This document shows, in pieces, positions 39,524-47,979 of a stretch of 64,000 nucleotides of DNA. The translations under genes were made by a program, and so were the position numbers. Each line of letters opens with the position of its first letter. The stretch's first letter is position 1. The DNA comes from Mangrovibacterium marinum (GTDB lineage Bacteria; Bacteroidota; Bacteroidia; Bacteroidales; Prolixibacteraceae). The notes beneath the pieces are model-generated. The model had not been told where the DNA came from. It saw nothing but the letters and a program-made list of their open reading frames with translations, and did no database searches. The stretch covers positions 1-64,000 of the forward strand of contig NZ_QAAD01000004.1 of the NCBI RefSeq assembly GCF_003046625.1, in the 5' to 3' direction.

Positions 39524-40660
39524 ATGAAAAAAATGAAATATAGTTCCTTCCTTTTCGCCCTCGTGGTATTGCTTTCCGGCGGGTGTGATGGTGCAAAAGA
39601 AAAGCAGCACGAGACGCTGAAGGACGCTTTTGCCGGTCAATTTTACATTGGCACAGCGCTTAACGAATGGCAAATTACCGGGAAGGACACTGCAGCAGTT
39701 AACGTTGTAAAAGAGCAGTTCAATGCCATTGTCGCTGAAAACTGTATGAAAAGCGGCGAGATACAACCGGAAGAGGGCACGTTCGATTTTTCGCTGGCCG
39801 ACCCGTTTGTTGACTTTGGCGAAAAAAACAACCTGTTCACGACCGGGCATTGCCTGATCTGGCATTCGCAGGCCCCACGCTGGTTTTTTACCGATAGCCT
39901 GGGCAACGACGTTTCGCGCGAGCTGTTGATCCAGCGGATGAAAACGCATATTGAAACCGTGGTTGGGCGCTACAAAGGACGAATAAAAGGCTGGGACGTG
40001 GTGAATGAAGCGATTATGGAAGACGGCTCGTTCCGAAACAGCAAGTTTTACCAGATTATTGGTGAAGATTTCATCAAGCTGGCTTTTCAGTTTGCCCACG
40101 AAGCCGATCCCGACGCCGAGTTGTACTACAACGACTACAACGAGTGGTATCCGGGCAAACGGGATGCGATCGTGCAAATGGTTAAAAAATTGAAAGCTGA
40201 GGGCATTCGGATTGACGCTGTCGGTATGCAAGGGCATATTGGTTTGGACGGCCCCTCGTTGGACGACTACGAAGCAGCCATAACAGCATACACCGGCGCA
40301 GGTGTAAAAGTGATGATCACAGAACTGGATCTATCGATTTTGCCGAGTCCGAAACCAGGTGATTTAAGCGCCGACATTGCTACAAACTTCGAATACCGGA
40401 AGGAAATCAACCCTTATGCAGACGGACTTGTTCCGCAGGAAAAGCAGGACGAATGGGATGCCCGTATGGTGGATTTCTTCAAGTTGTTTCTGAAACATGC
40501 CGATGCCGTCAGCCGGGTAACGCTTTGGGGCGTTTCGGATCGCGGTTCGTGGAAAAATGATTTCCCGGTTCGCGGACGCACGGATTATCCGCTGCTTTTT
40601 GACCGGAATTACGAACCAAAACCAGTGGTGGCAAAAATTTGTAACGAAAGCCCCCTCTGA
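39524..40660 (+). CDS. GH10 xylanase, single-domain lipoprotein
   Basis: A 378-residue GH10 enzyme without CBM. ATG 39524 is used; the TTG at 39509 is unlikely. The lipoprotein signal is LLSGGC (Cys21), so it probably faces the periplasm or is membrane-anchored and cuts imported oligosaccharides. Visible motifs are FYIGTALNEWQ, the ligand segment AENCMKSGEIQPEEG, GHCLIWHSQAP, acid/base Glu162 in WDVVNEAIMED, MQGHIGLDGP and nucleophile Glu267 in MITELDLS. Its last codons and TGA stop (40658-40660) lie inside the left end of a MITE-like repeat, so the natural C-terminus may have been reset by insertion. It is 23 bp after the symporter. Confidence 0.94.
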   Translation: MKKMKYSSFLFALVVLLSGGCDGAKEKQHETLKDAFAGQFYIGTALNEWQITGKDTAAVNVVKEQFNAIVAENCMKSGEIQPEEGTFDFSLADPFVDFGEKNNLFTTGHCLIWHSQAPRWFFTDSLGNDVSRELLIQRMKTHIETVVGRYKGRIKGWDVVNEAIMEDGSFRNSKFYQIIGEDFIKLAFQFAHEADPDAELYYNDYNEWYPGKRDAIVQMVKKLKAEGIRIDAVGMQGHIGLDGPSLDDYEAAITAYTGAGVKVMITELDLSILPSPKPGDLSADIATNFEYRKEINPYADGLVPQEKQDEWDARMVDFFKLFLKHADAVSRVTLWGVSDRGSWKNDFPVRGRTDYPLLFDRNYEPKPVVAKICNESPL

Positions 40661-40787
40661 CTCCCCCGGGGGGGGAGGAAAGAAAACCCAGCCCCGATTT
40701 GCAGGGTGATTCAAATGAAAAGATTGTCCAAAATAGAAATAATTTAACACTCTTCGTTCCCCTCCTTCGGAGGGGTTAGGGGAGGCT
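40649..40787. repeat. MITE-like dispersed repeat with imperfect terminal inverted repeats
   Basis: The left end (AGCCCCCTCTGACTCCCCC..., 40649-40678) and the reverse complement of the right end (AGCCTCCCCTAACCCCTCC..., 40759-40787) are alike, giving roughly 28-bp imperfect inverted termini around a 139-bp AT-richer core with no ORF. The right end contains a perfect 7-bp hairpin (CCCCTCC-TTC-GGAGGGG). Short GC-rich elements of this kind are scattered in many Bacteroidota genomes. It overlaps the 3' end of GH10 and ends 13 bp before the next start codon. Confidence 0.6.
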
Positions 40788-40799
40788 AAAATTTAAAGC

Positions 40800-41771
40800 A
40801 TGAAAAAAGCAAGATATCTAGTTCCGGATTTATATACAGCTGATCCGGCAGTGCATGTATTTAACGGTAAACTGTATATTTATCCTTCGCACGATATAGA
40901 ATCGGGCATTCCGGAAAACGATAATGGTGATCATTTCGATATGCGCGACTATCATATCTTTTCGATGGATGATATCGAAGGTGAAGTGACCGATCATGGT
41001 GTTGGATTGGATGTAAAAGACATTCCCTGGGCAGGACGTCAGTTGTGGGATTGCGACTGTGCCCACAAGGACGATAAGTATTACCTGTATTTCCCGTTGA
41101 AAGACCAAACCGACATTTTCCGTATCGGTGTTGCGATTAGTGACAAGCCTGAAGGACCTTTCATTCCGCAGGAAGCTCCCATGAAAGGTAGTTATTCTAT
41201 TGACCCTTGTGTCTTCGAGGATGAAGATGGTTCTTACTACATGTATTTTGGTGGTTTGTGGGGCGGGCAGCTGCAGCGCTACCGCAACAACAAAGCCATG
41301 GAATGCGGACAGGAGCCCAAGGATGATGAACCGGCGCTGTCATCGCGCGTGGTGAAATTGAGCGACGATATGCTGGAGTTTGGGGAAGAGCCGAAGGAAC
41401 TGCTTATCGTGGATGAAAATGGTCAGTTGATCACGGCCGGCGATCACGACCGTCGTTTTTTCGAGGCTTCGTGGATGCACAAGTACCAGGGGAAATATTA
41501 CTTCTCCTACTCAACCGGCGACACCCATAAATTGTGCTATGCCGTGGGCGACAACCCTTACGGACCATTCACCTACCAAGGCGTGATTTTAACGCCAGTA
41601 GTGGGATGGACAACCCACCACTGTATTGTTGAATTCAACGAAAAATGGTACCTGTTCCATCACGACTGCGTGCCTTCGGGCGGCAAAACCTGGCTGCGAA
41701 GCCTGAAAGTTGTGGAACTGGAATACCATGAAGATGGTACCATAAAAACGATTGAAGGAATCGGTAACTAA
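40800..41771 (+). CDS. Cytoplasmic GH43 beta-xylosidase (subfamily 1-like)
   Basis: A 323-residue, single-domain GH43 with no signal peptide, hence cytoplasmic. It should release xylose from short xylo-oligosaccharides brought in by the symporter. The catalytic carboxylates are visible: base Asp15 in YTADPAVHVF, Asp135 in YSIDPCVFED and acid Glu222 in RRFFEASWMHK. The segments HIFSMDDIEGEVTDHG and WTTHHCIVEFNEKWYLFHHD are typical of the compact xylosidase subgroup. It starts 13 bp after the MITE-like repeat and is the last gene of block C. Confidence 0.93.
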   Translation: MKKARYLVPDLYTADPAVHVFNGKLYIYPSHDIESGIPENDNGDHFDMRDYHIFSMDDIEGEVTDHGVGLDVKDIPWAGRQLWDCDCAHKDDKYYLYFPLKDQTDIFRIGVAISDKPEGPFIPQEAPMKGSYSIDPCVFEDEDGSYYMYFGGLWGGQLQRYRNNKAMECGQEPKDDEPALSSRVVKLSDDMLEFGEEPKELLIVDENGQLITAGDHDRRFFEASWMHKYQGKYYFSYSTGDTHKLCYAVGDNPYGPFTYQGVILTPVVGWTTHHCIVEFNEKWYLFHHDCVPSGGKTWLRSLKVVELEYHEDGTIKTIEGIGN

Positions 41772-41803
41772 CAGGGCCCTTGTTGGGCAATGCTATCAAC
41801 GAG

Positions 41804-41833
41804 AGAGGGTGCCGGCTTATTCCGACACCCTCT
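41804..41833. terminator. Hairpin between convergent genes
   Basis: AGAGGGTG (41804-41811) pairs with CACCCTCT (41826-41833), extended inward by CGG/CCG after a single mismatch. It lies between the GH43 gene (+) and the minus-strand gene. No clear T tract is present on either side, so terminator function is tentative. Confidence 0.4.
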
Positions 41834-41893
41834 GTTCGTATTGAGGACAAGGTGCAACAAATGCTATTCTGATTTCACCTGTATGGCTTTAGA

Positions 41894-42571
41894 TCATTGA
41901 TTGCAGTGGCGAATTAACCGGATCAGGCCGCTTTCAGTTTTAACCCTGACTTTCTCTTTTTGGATATACTTTTCGATGTCTGGTTGATACGATTTTAACT
42001 CCTCCAGCAGTATTTTCGGGTTCTTGATTACTTGAGGGATTGCATCACCCTCGGCGATTAAATATTCGTCGTCCAGGGGAGTAAAGCGATTGGGTTGTGC
42101 ATCCTGAAATCCAATGGCTTTCGTGGCTTCTTTCAATTCAATGCGGTATTTTTTATAAAGCTTGATGTTTCCGTTAACCAACAGTTCCAGGACCCCTTGT
42201 TCAGTCTCATTTTTTGTCCGATACTCCGACTCTAAAAAGGTGTGGGAACCAAGCTTGAATTGATAAACTTGTCCCGAATTGCTAATTTCCAGAATTTGGC
42301 CATTGGCATTTTTAAATTCGATTTTATCGGAATAAATGTTGTATCTCAAAGGTACATTCTCAATCAGAATGCTGTCATTGATGATAACTTTTCCGACTAC
42401 GAAATTCTCGTCAAGAAATGGAGAGCCTTCGATGTTCGTATAGGTGTTTTCGTTATTTCTCTTGTAGGTCAGGTGATCCGATAAGCTGCTTAAATCACGA
42501 ATTGTAAACGCCTGTGAATATCCAATCAGGTTGATAAAAAGAGATAGCCCAAGCAATGCCAGTTTCTTCAT
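41894..42571 (-). CDS. Secreted protein of unknown function
   Basis: A 225-residue protein with a signal peptide (MKKLALLGLSLFINLIGYSQ), the only minus-strand gene in the window. After the signal it is beta-rich and polar (NENTYTNIEGSPFL, VIINDSILIENVPLRYN, DKIEFKNANGQILEIS), with a lysine-rich, helical C-terminus ending GLIRLIRHCNQ. No catalytic motif or family signature was recognised. It is divergent from the ECF sigma gene across a 253-bp region and convergent with block C, so it separates the two polysaccharide loci and need not belong to either. A periplasmic location is inferred from the signal peptide. Confidence 0.8.
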   Translation of the reverse strand: MKKLALLGLSLFINLIGYSQAFTIRDLSSLSDHLTYKRNNENTYTNIEGSPFLDENFVVGKVIINDSILIENVPLRYNIYSDKIEFKNANGQILEISNSGQVYQFKLGSHTFLESEYRTKNETEQGVLELLVNGNIKLYKKYRIELKEATKAIGFQDAQPNRFTPLDDEYLIAEGDAIPQVIKNPKILLEELKSYQPDIEKYIQKEKVRVKTESGLIRLIRHCNQ

Positions 42572-42824
42572 CGTTGTGTTTTTTTAGGTTTGAAATATGG
42601 TTGTGAGTTTAAATTTAGGCAGGCTCGCTGCGGTTCGTATTAAAATTTAGATAATAGTTTTGCTATTAGGAATATTCTGCATGAAAAAAACGGCCATCTC
42701 TGGGCAAGTGATGTAGAAACAGTCTGTTACCTTCGAGTCGTTCGTTTTGTCGATCTCAGATTATTTGATTTTCTGAAACAAATTCCTCACCTTGGTCATT
42801 AAAGTCTGACTCAAACCAATTGAT

Positions 42825-43421
42825 GTGATCAAATCGAAAAGCGAAGAAGAACTGATTCGCGAGTTAAAGCAGGGCGATCGAAAGGCTTTTCAGCTCCTGT
42901 TTGAACTGTATGCGAAACGCATTTTTGCATTTGCAAAGGGCTATTTAAAGTCCGCTAGCGACGCAGAGGAAATTGTGCAGGATGTCTTCGTAAAGGTTTG
43001 GCATGCCCGGGAATCAATTAATACCGAACTTTCCTTTAAAGCGTACCTTTTTAAAATTACCTACAACGGCATTCGTGAATATTTTAACAAGCAAAGTCGC
43101 GAGAACCGATACAAACATGAGATTCTGGATTATGCCATCGAATTCGACAACCGGACCGAAGAGCGCATTGACTACAAGTCCCTATTGGATTTGGTGGAAG
43201 AAAAGATTGAACAGTTGCCTCCACGGCAGCGCGAAATAATCTTGTTGAGTAAAAAGCAAGGCGTGCCAACCAAGGAGATTGCCGCCCTGTTGGAAATATC
43301 GCCCCGGACAGTTGAAAAACACCTGTCGGAAGCGCTGAAGCAATTGAAGAAAGAGCTCAGTGATGATCAGGTTGCAGGGCTCTTGTTTTACCACCTGTTT
43401 CTTGATCCGAAAAAAAAGTGA
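42825..43421 (+). CDS. ECF-type RNA polymerase sigma factor
   Basis: A 198-residue sigma factor of the SusC/FecR-linked ECF group. The GTG at 42825 is taken as start, since the overlapping ATG at 42823 is in another frame and stops at once. Region 2 is at about 25-90 (SDAEEIVQDVFVKVWHARES) and region 4 at about 125-180 (LPPRQREIILLSKKQG, KEIAALLEISPRTVEKHLSE). It is followed by a FecR-type anti-sigma factor and an STN-bearing SusC, the classical trans-envelope relay in which substrate binding at the outer membrane frees the sigma factor to transcribe the SusC/SusD operon. Confidence 0.95.
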   Translation: MIKSKSEEELIRELKQGDRKAFQLLFELYAKRIFAFAKGYLKSASDAEEIVQDVFVKVWHARESINTELSFKAYLFKITYNGIREYFNKQSRENRYKHEILDYAIEFDNRTEERIDYKSLLDLVEEKIEQLPPRQREIILLSKKQGVPTKEIAALLEISPRTVEKHLSEALKQLKKELSDDQVAGLLFYHLFLDPKKK

Positions 43422-43503
43422 AAAAAAATCGACTTCTGACTACGTAGTTTTTCGTTCCCATCCATATTACTTATGTAGGCGTTCAATTTTTAGCCTGAAG
43501 AAT

Positions 43504-44547
43504 ATGGGAGATCGTAAAAAAGCAATAGATAATTTTTTCCGGGGCAAATACTCCCGGAAAGACTACTTTTCCATCCAATCGGAATTTGAAAAAGAGAAAG
43601 CCGATGAGGATTTTCTTTTCGAATTGGAACAACAATGGGATACCTTAAAGGATGAACCTGCCGAAGGATTTCACAGGCAGACGGTTTGGAATAATGTTGT
43701 TAACCACTTGGATTTTAATCAAGCAGGCAAAGTAAGAAAGCTTTCCTTCCTGACAGTTTTTCAGCGGGTAGCAGCCATTCTGTTTATCCCCCTGGCGATC
43801 GGCTTTCTATTCTATGTTTACACTTCAAAATCAGTTCGCCAAACCGAGGCATGGGCCGAAATTACCTGTCCTCCGGGTGTGCGAACCGAATTTCATTTGC
43901 CCGACGGGTCAACCGGAGTATTAAACGGTGATTCAAGACTGAAGTATGCGGTCAATTTTAGTTCGAACCGGACGGTCGAATTAGTCGGGCAAGCCTATTT
44001 CGATGTGGTGAAGGATAAAAAGCATCCGTTTAATGTGGCTACCGATCAGTTGAATGTGCAGGTGTTGGGAACCACCTTCAGCGTTTTGGCTTATCCCGGG
44101 CAAGCACGCGAAGAAGTAGTTTTGAAGACCGGAAAAGTAAATGTTTCAACTGCGGATCAAAAGCCGTTGGCCCAGCTGTCGCCCGATCAACAATTTGTAC
44201 TGGATACGGAGAACCGGAAATACTACACCACAAATGTTAACGCAACAGCTCTGGTTTCGTGGATTGAAGGCAGGCTCGTATTTAAAAATGAATCATTCGA
44301 TGCTGTTGCCGAACGCCTGAGCCAATGGTACAATGTGGAGATTGAGATTGCCGATGCCAACCTGAAAAAATATAAATACTACGGAACCTTCGAAAACGAA
44401 TCGATTGAAGAAGTGCTCCATCTCTTAAAACTAACCGCACCCATAAAATATAAAGAAATTGACCGGGTAAAACTGGACAATGGAACCTTTTCGAAACGTA
44501 AAATAATATTCGCAACAGATGAAAAAAGAGTAAATGATTTCAACTAA
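43504..44547 (+). CDS. FecR-family anti-sigma factor
   Basis: A 347-residue inner-membrane anti-sigma factor. ATG 43504 is preferred; an in-frame start at 43360 would lie within the sigma gene. The cytoplasmic N-terminus (about 1-87) would bind the sigma factor. One membrane helix follows (about 88-107, RVAAILFIPLAIGFLFYVY), then a periplasmic FecR domain (about 115-215, with TEFHLPDGSTGVLNGDSRL) and a C-terminal DUF4974-type domain (about 272-335, VFKNESFDAVAERLSQWYNV). That last domain resembles the STN fold and is expected to interact with the STN domain of the next SusC. A strong hairpin lies between this gene and the SusC. Confidence 0.93.
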   Translation: MGDRKKAIDNFFRGKYSRKDYFSIQSEFEKEKADEDFLFELEQQWDTLKDEPAEGFHRQTVWNNVVNHLDFNQAGKVRKLSFLTVFQRVAAILFIPLAIGFLFYVYTSKSVRQTEAWAEITCPPGVRTEFHLPDGSTGVLNGDSRLKYAVNFSSNRTVELVGQAYFDVVKDKKHPFNVATDQLNVQVLGTTFSVLAYPGQAREEVVLKTGKVNVSTADQKPLAQLSPDQQFVLDTENRKYYTTNVNATALVSWIEGRLVFKNESFDAVAERLSQWYNVEIEIADANLKKYKYYGTFENESIEEVLHLLKLTAPIKYKEIDRVKLDNGTFSKRKIIFATDEKRVNDFN

Positions 44548-44548
44548 A

Positions 44549-44580
44549 AAATGGGAGGTGCTACCAACACCGTCCCATTT
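44549..44580 (+). terminator. Hairpin between anti-sigma and SusC genes
   Basis: AAATGGGAGGTG (44549-44560) pairs over all 12 bases with CACC-TCCCATTT (44568-44580, one bulged G) around a 7-nt loop, directly after the anti-sigma stop. It probably ends or attenuates the sigma/anti-sigma transcript, so that the SusC/SusD genes need their own, presumably ECF-dependent, promoter within 44581-44631. Confidence 0.6.
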
Positions 44581-44631
44581 GTAAAGCAGTCAAAAACAGC
44601 AAAAAATTTAACTACTTAATCGTTCAAATTT

Positions 44632-47600
44632 ATGAAAAAAAATCGAACGCTTAGGGGTAATACCCGAGGCTTGTCAAAAGTATTGAAGATTATGAAACTC
44701 ACGATGTTTCTCATTCTTGTTTTCGCGTTGCAAACTTTTGCAACCAAATCCTACTCGCAGCGAACCCAGCTGACTCTCCAACTGAATAATGTCAAGGTCT
44801 TAAATGTGTTGAATGAGATCGAAAATTCGACCGATTACTATTTTCTTTTCAATAAGGATATGGTTAATGTCGATCGGCGTGTGTCCATCTCAGCTAACCA
44901 GGAAGAACTGGACGCCGTATTAAAAGAATTGTTCGCAGGTACGAATGTTAGTTATGTCATTTCCGACCGGCAAATCGTATTGACAACGGAGGGCAAAACC
45001 AATAGTCAAACACAGCAACAGCAAAAAGTCATAAAAGGCAAGGTCACCGACACTGCCGGAAGTCCGCTTCCCGGTGTAACAGTGGTTGTAAAAGGTACAA
45101 CCCAGGGTACAATTACGGATGTGGATGGTAATTTCAGCTTAAGTGGCATAAGTTCGACAGATGTGTTGCTCTTTTCATTTATTGGTATGATGACGAAGGA
45201 GATGCCCGTTGGAAGTCAAACGACGGTAACAGTTGCCATGCAGGAAGAAACTGTTGGTGTAGAGGAGGTTGTGGTTGTTGGTTACGGCACCCAAAAGAAG
45301 GCGAACCTGACCGGAGCTGTCGGTAACGTACAGATGGAGGATCTGGAAAGCAGACCTTTGACTAATGCCAGTTTGGCTTTACAAGGCACTGTTTCCGGGG
45401 TTTATGCCCTGCAGAATTCCGGAAAACCGGGTGACGATAATGCCATTATCGATATCCGCGGGGTCGGAACATGGACAAACAATGCGCCCTTGATCATCAT
45501 TGATGGATTCCCGGGATCGATGTCGGATGTCAACCCGAATGATATCAAATCAATATCCGTTTTGAAGGACGCTGCATCATCTTCAATTTATGGTAACCGC
45601 GCAGCTAACGGTGTAATTTTGATTACCACCAAACGGGGAGCTTCCGGTAAAATGCAAGTAAGCTATACCGGTTATTATGGTGTGCAGAAAGCAACCCGGT
45701 TGCCCAGTGTTTTAAACTCGGTTGAATACGCAACCCTTCGTAACGAAGCTGCTGATAATGCAGGTGTTGTTCGAACCTATTCGGCTGAGGATATCGAAAA
45801 ATTTGCGGCACACAACGATCCGATGTATCCCGACATCAACTACTTTGATGTTTATTACGGCCAGGCAAATACACAAAATCATCGGTTAAGCATGACCGGA
45901 GGTAGCGAAAATTTGCAGTTTGCATTTATGCTTGGACATCTGGATCAGGATGGTATCATGGTGGCGACTAATTATAAGAAGACCGATTTCCGTTCCAATA
46001 TTGATGCCTATTTTTTGAATGATAAAAAATTGCGAGTGTCGACTAAGTTGGCTGGTAATTATGGTATTAAAGGTGAACCGACCAGCGTTTGGAATGCAAC
46101 CTGGTATGCGACACTTGCGCCAGTTTACCCACTCCAAAATGCTGATGGGGAATACATGAGTGTAAACGGCGAATTGAATCCTTATGCCGAAATTAAAGCG
46201 GGTAGTACCTCCAAGACGAAACGCTATAACTTCAACGGTCAGTTAGAAGCTGAATACACGATTGTTGAAGGTTTAAGCGCACAGGCTACTTACGGCTATA
46301 ATGTTGTGACTTCGAACACAAATGCGTTTAATGCGAATGTCGTTTTGGCCAATAAGGACGGAAGTTATAAAACAGAATCATCCGATTTGAGAGTCACTGA
46401 TGCGACCGACGTGCAAACAATGTTGACGACTTTGCTCAAATACAATAGCACCTTCGGAAAGCACAGCCTCAATTTATTGGCTGGTTACCAGGAAGAAGAA
46501 TTTACCTACGACTGGCAGGATGGTTATCGGCGTAACTTCGTTAATAACACCCAACGGGTTTTAAATTTGGGAGATGCGGCGACTCAAACGAATAACGCCG
46601 GAAGTTACGATTTGGGGTTACGATCTTATTTCGGGCGAATAAATTACATCTACGATGAGAAATACTTGTTCGAAGCGAACATTCGGCGCGATGGTTCTTC
46701 TCGATTTGCAAAAGGAAATCAATGGGGTACATTTCCTTCATTTTCTGCCGGATGGATCATGTCAAAAGAAAATTTCATGTCGAACGTTGAATGGTTAAAC
46801 TCGTTGAAAATTCGTGCTTCCTGGGGGCAACTTGGAAACGAAAATATTGGCAACGGTCGTATGTATACCGCGAGCGATATTCTGAGCTCCGGAGTTAACT
46901 ACTCATTCGGGGGTGACTTGTATTCGGGAGTAGCAGTGCGCGATTTGACCAATAAAGAGTTAACCTGGGAAACTTCTCAGCAATTGAACTTCGGTGTTGA
47001 CTTGACTTTGGCTAACGGCTTTGAAATGACGGCCGATTATTTCGACAAGAAGACAAAGGATTTGCTGTGGCCGCAAGGAATTCCTTTGACAATGGCAAAG
47101 AATGCCCCTTATGTCAATAATGGAGAAGTTCAAAATAAAGGGGTTGAAGCTTCCTTTACTTACCGGAAAAAATTCACAAATGGGATGAATTTCCGCGCCA
47201 CTTTCAATGCGTCGCACATTGTGAATAAAATTACAAAGATGTCTCCGGAGGACATCGCGTCGCCAAAAGCTAAGATTGTAGGTTCCGCCATCAACTCGTT
47301 CTATGGCTATGAGATGGATGGAATTTATCAGGTGGACGATTTTGACTACGACGGTAGTACATACACCCTGAAGCCGAATGTAACTTCTGTTGTTAACTAC
47401 AACGCCCAACCCGGGGATATCAAGTTTAAGGATCTTAGTGGTGATGGTGTCGTTGACCCGAATAATGACAGGACGGTAATCGGGAAGCAATATCCTGACT
47501 TGACCTATTCATTGAATTTGAGCATGGAATGGAAGCGGTTTGATTTTAGTGCCTTCTTCCAGGGGGTTGCCGGCATCGAGGGGTATCTCTACTATGAAAT

Positions 47601-47967
47601 CGCGACTCCTTTTAGTGGCGTTGCCAACATGGGCTCGTGGTGGAAAGGTCGGTGGACTCCAGAAAATCCATCCAATAGCTTGCCTCGGTTGGTTTTAGAT
47701 GAAACCCGAACCAATATCCATTCATCGTTCTACATGGAGGACGCTTCTTATCTTCGTTTGAAGAATATTGAGTTAGGCTACACGTTCAATCCGAGACTGG
47801 TCTCAAAAATTGGTTTGGGTTCGGTACGTGTTTATGGTAATATTCAAAACGCCTTTACAATTACGAATTTTAAAGGTTTTGATCCAGAGCAAAATGTTGA
47901 TCAAACCAGAGCCGAGGCTTTCCCTCAAGTTCGGGTAATGACTGTGGGTTTAAATGTTAACTTTTAA
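44632..47967 (+). CDS. SusC-family TonB-dependent transporter with STN signalling domain
   Basis: A 1111-residue outer-membrane transporter and signal transducer. It has a long N-region before the signal helix (MKLTMFLILVFALQTFA, about 21-37), an STN/secretin domain (about 48-117, LNNVKVLNVLNEIENSTDYY) that would contact the FecR anti-sigma factor, and a carboxypeptidase-regulatory-like domain (about 133-203). The TonB box EEVVVVGYG (about 211-219), plug and barrel follow, ending VRVMTVGLNVNF. Unlike the two block B SusC proteins it carries STN, matching its ECF/anti-sigma neighbours. The substrate is unknown; the following GH30, GH2 and GH43 genes point to a branched plant glycan. Confidence 0.95.
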   Translation: MKKNRTLRGNTRGLSKVLKIMKLTMFLILVFALQTFATKSYSQRTQLTLQLNNVKVLNVLNEIENSTDYYFLFNKDMVNVDRRVSISANQEELDAVLKELFAGTNVSYVISDRQIVLTTEGKTNSQTQQQQKVIKGKVTDTAGSPLPGVTVVVKGTTQGTITDVDGNFSLSGISSTDVLLFSFIGMMTKEMPVGSQTTVTVAMQEETVGVEEVVVVGYGTQKKANLTGAVGNVQMEDLESRPLTNASLALQGTVSGVYALQNSGKPGDDNAIIDIRGVGTWTNNAPLIIIDGFPGSMSDVNPNDIKSISVLKDAASSSIYGNRAANGVILITTKRGASGKMQVSYTGYYGVQKATRLPSVLNSVEYATLRNEAADNAGVVRTYSAEDIEKFAAHNDPMYPDINYFDVYYGQANTQNHRLSMTGGSENLQFAFMLGHLDQDGIMVATNYKKTDFRSNIDAYFLNDKKLRVSTKLAGNYGIKGEPTSVWNATWYATLAPVYPLQNADGEYMSVNGELNPYAEIKAGSTSKTKRYNFNGQLEAEYTIVEGLSAQATYGYNVVTSNTNAFNANVVLANKDGSYKTESSDLRVTDATDVQTMLTTLLKYNSTFGKHSLNLLAGYQEEEFTYDWQDGYRRNFVNNTQRVLNLGDAATQTNNAGSYDLGLRSYFGRINYIYDEKYLFEANIRRDGSSRFAKGNQWGTFPSFSAGWIMSKENFMSNVEWLNSLKIRASWGQLGNENIGNGRMYTASDILSSGVNYSFGGDLYSGVAVRDLTNKELTWETSQQLNFGVDLTLANGFEMTADYFDKKTKDLLWPQGIPLTMAKNAPYVNNGEVQNKGVEASFTYRKKFTNGMNFRATFNASHIVNKITKMSPEDIASPKAKIVGSAINSFYGYEMDGIYQVDDFDYDGSTYTLKPNVTSVVNYNAQPGDIKFKDLSGDGVVDPNNDRTVIGKQYPDLTYSLNLSMEWKRFDFSAFFQGVAGIEGYLYYEIATPFSGVANMGSWWKGRWTPENPSNSLPRLVLDETRTNIHSSFYMEDASYLRLKNIELGYTFNPRLVSKIGLGSVRVYGNIQNAFTITNFKGFDPEQNVDQTRAEAFPQVRVMTVGLNVNF

Positions 47968-47979
47968 AAGATCAGAATT

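Noticed and set aside
39464-40237. 257-codon minus-strand frame overlapping symporter and GH10
   Set aside because: It overlaps two clear genes and has no recognisable protein features.
40649-40787. MITE-like repeat read as part of a CRISPR array or a true insertion sequence
   Set aside because: It is a single 139-bp unit with inverted ends, with no repeated spacers and no transposase.
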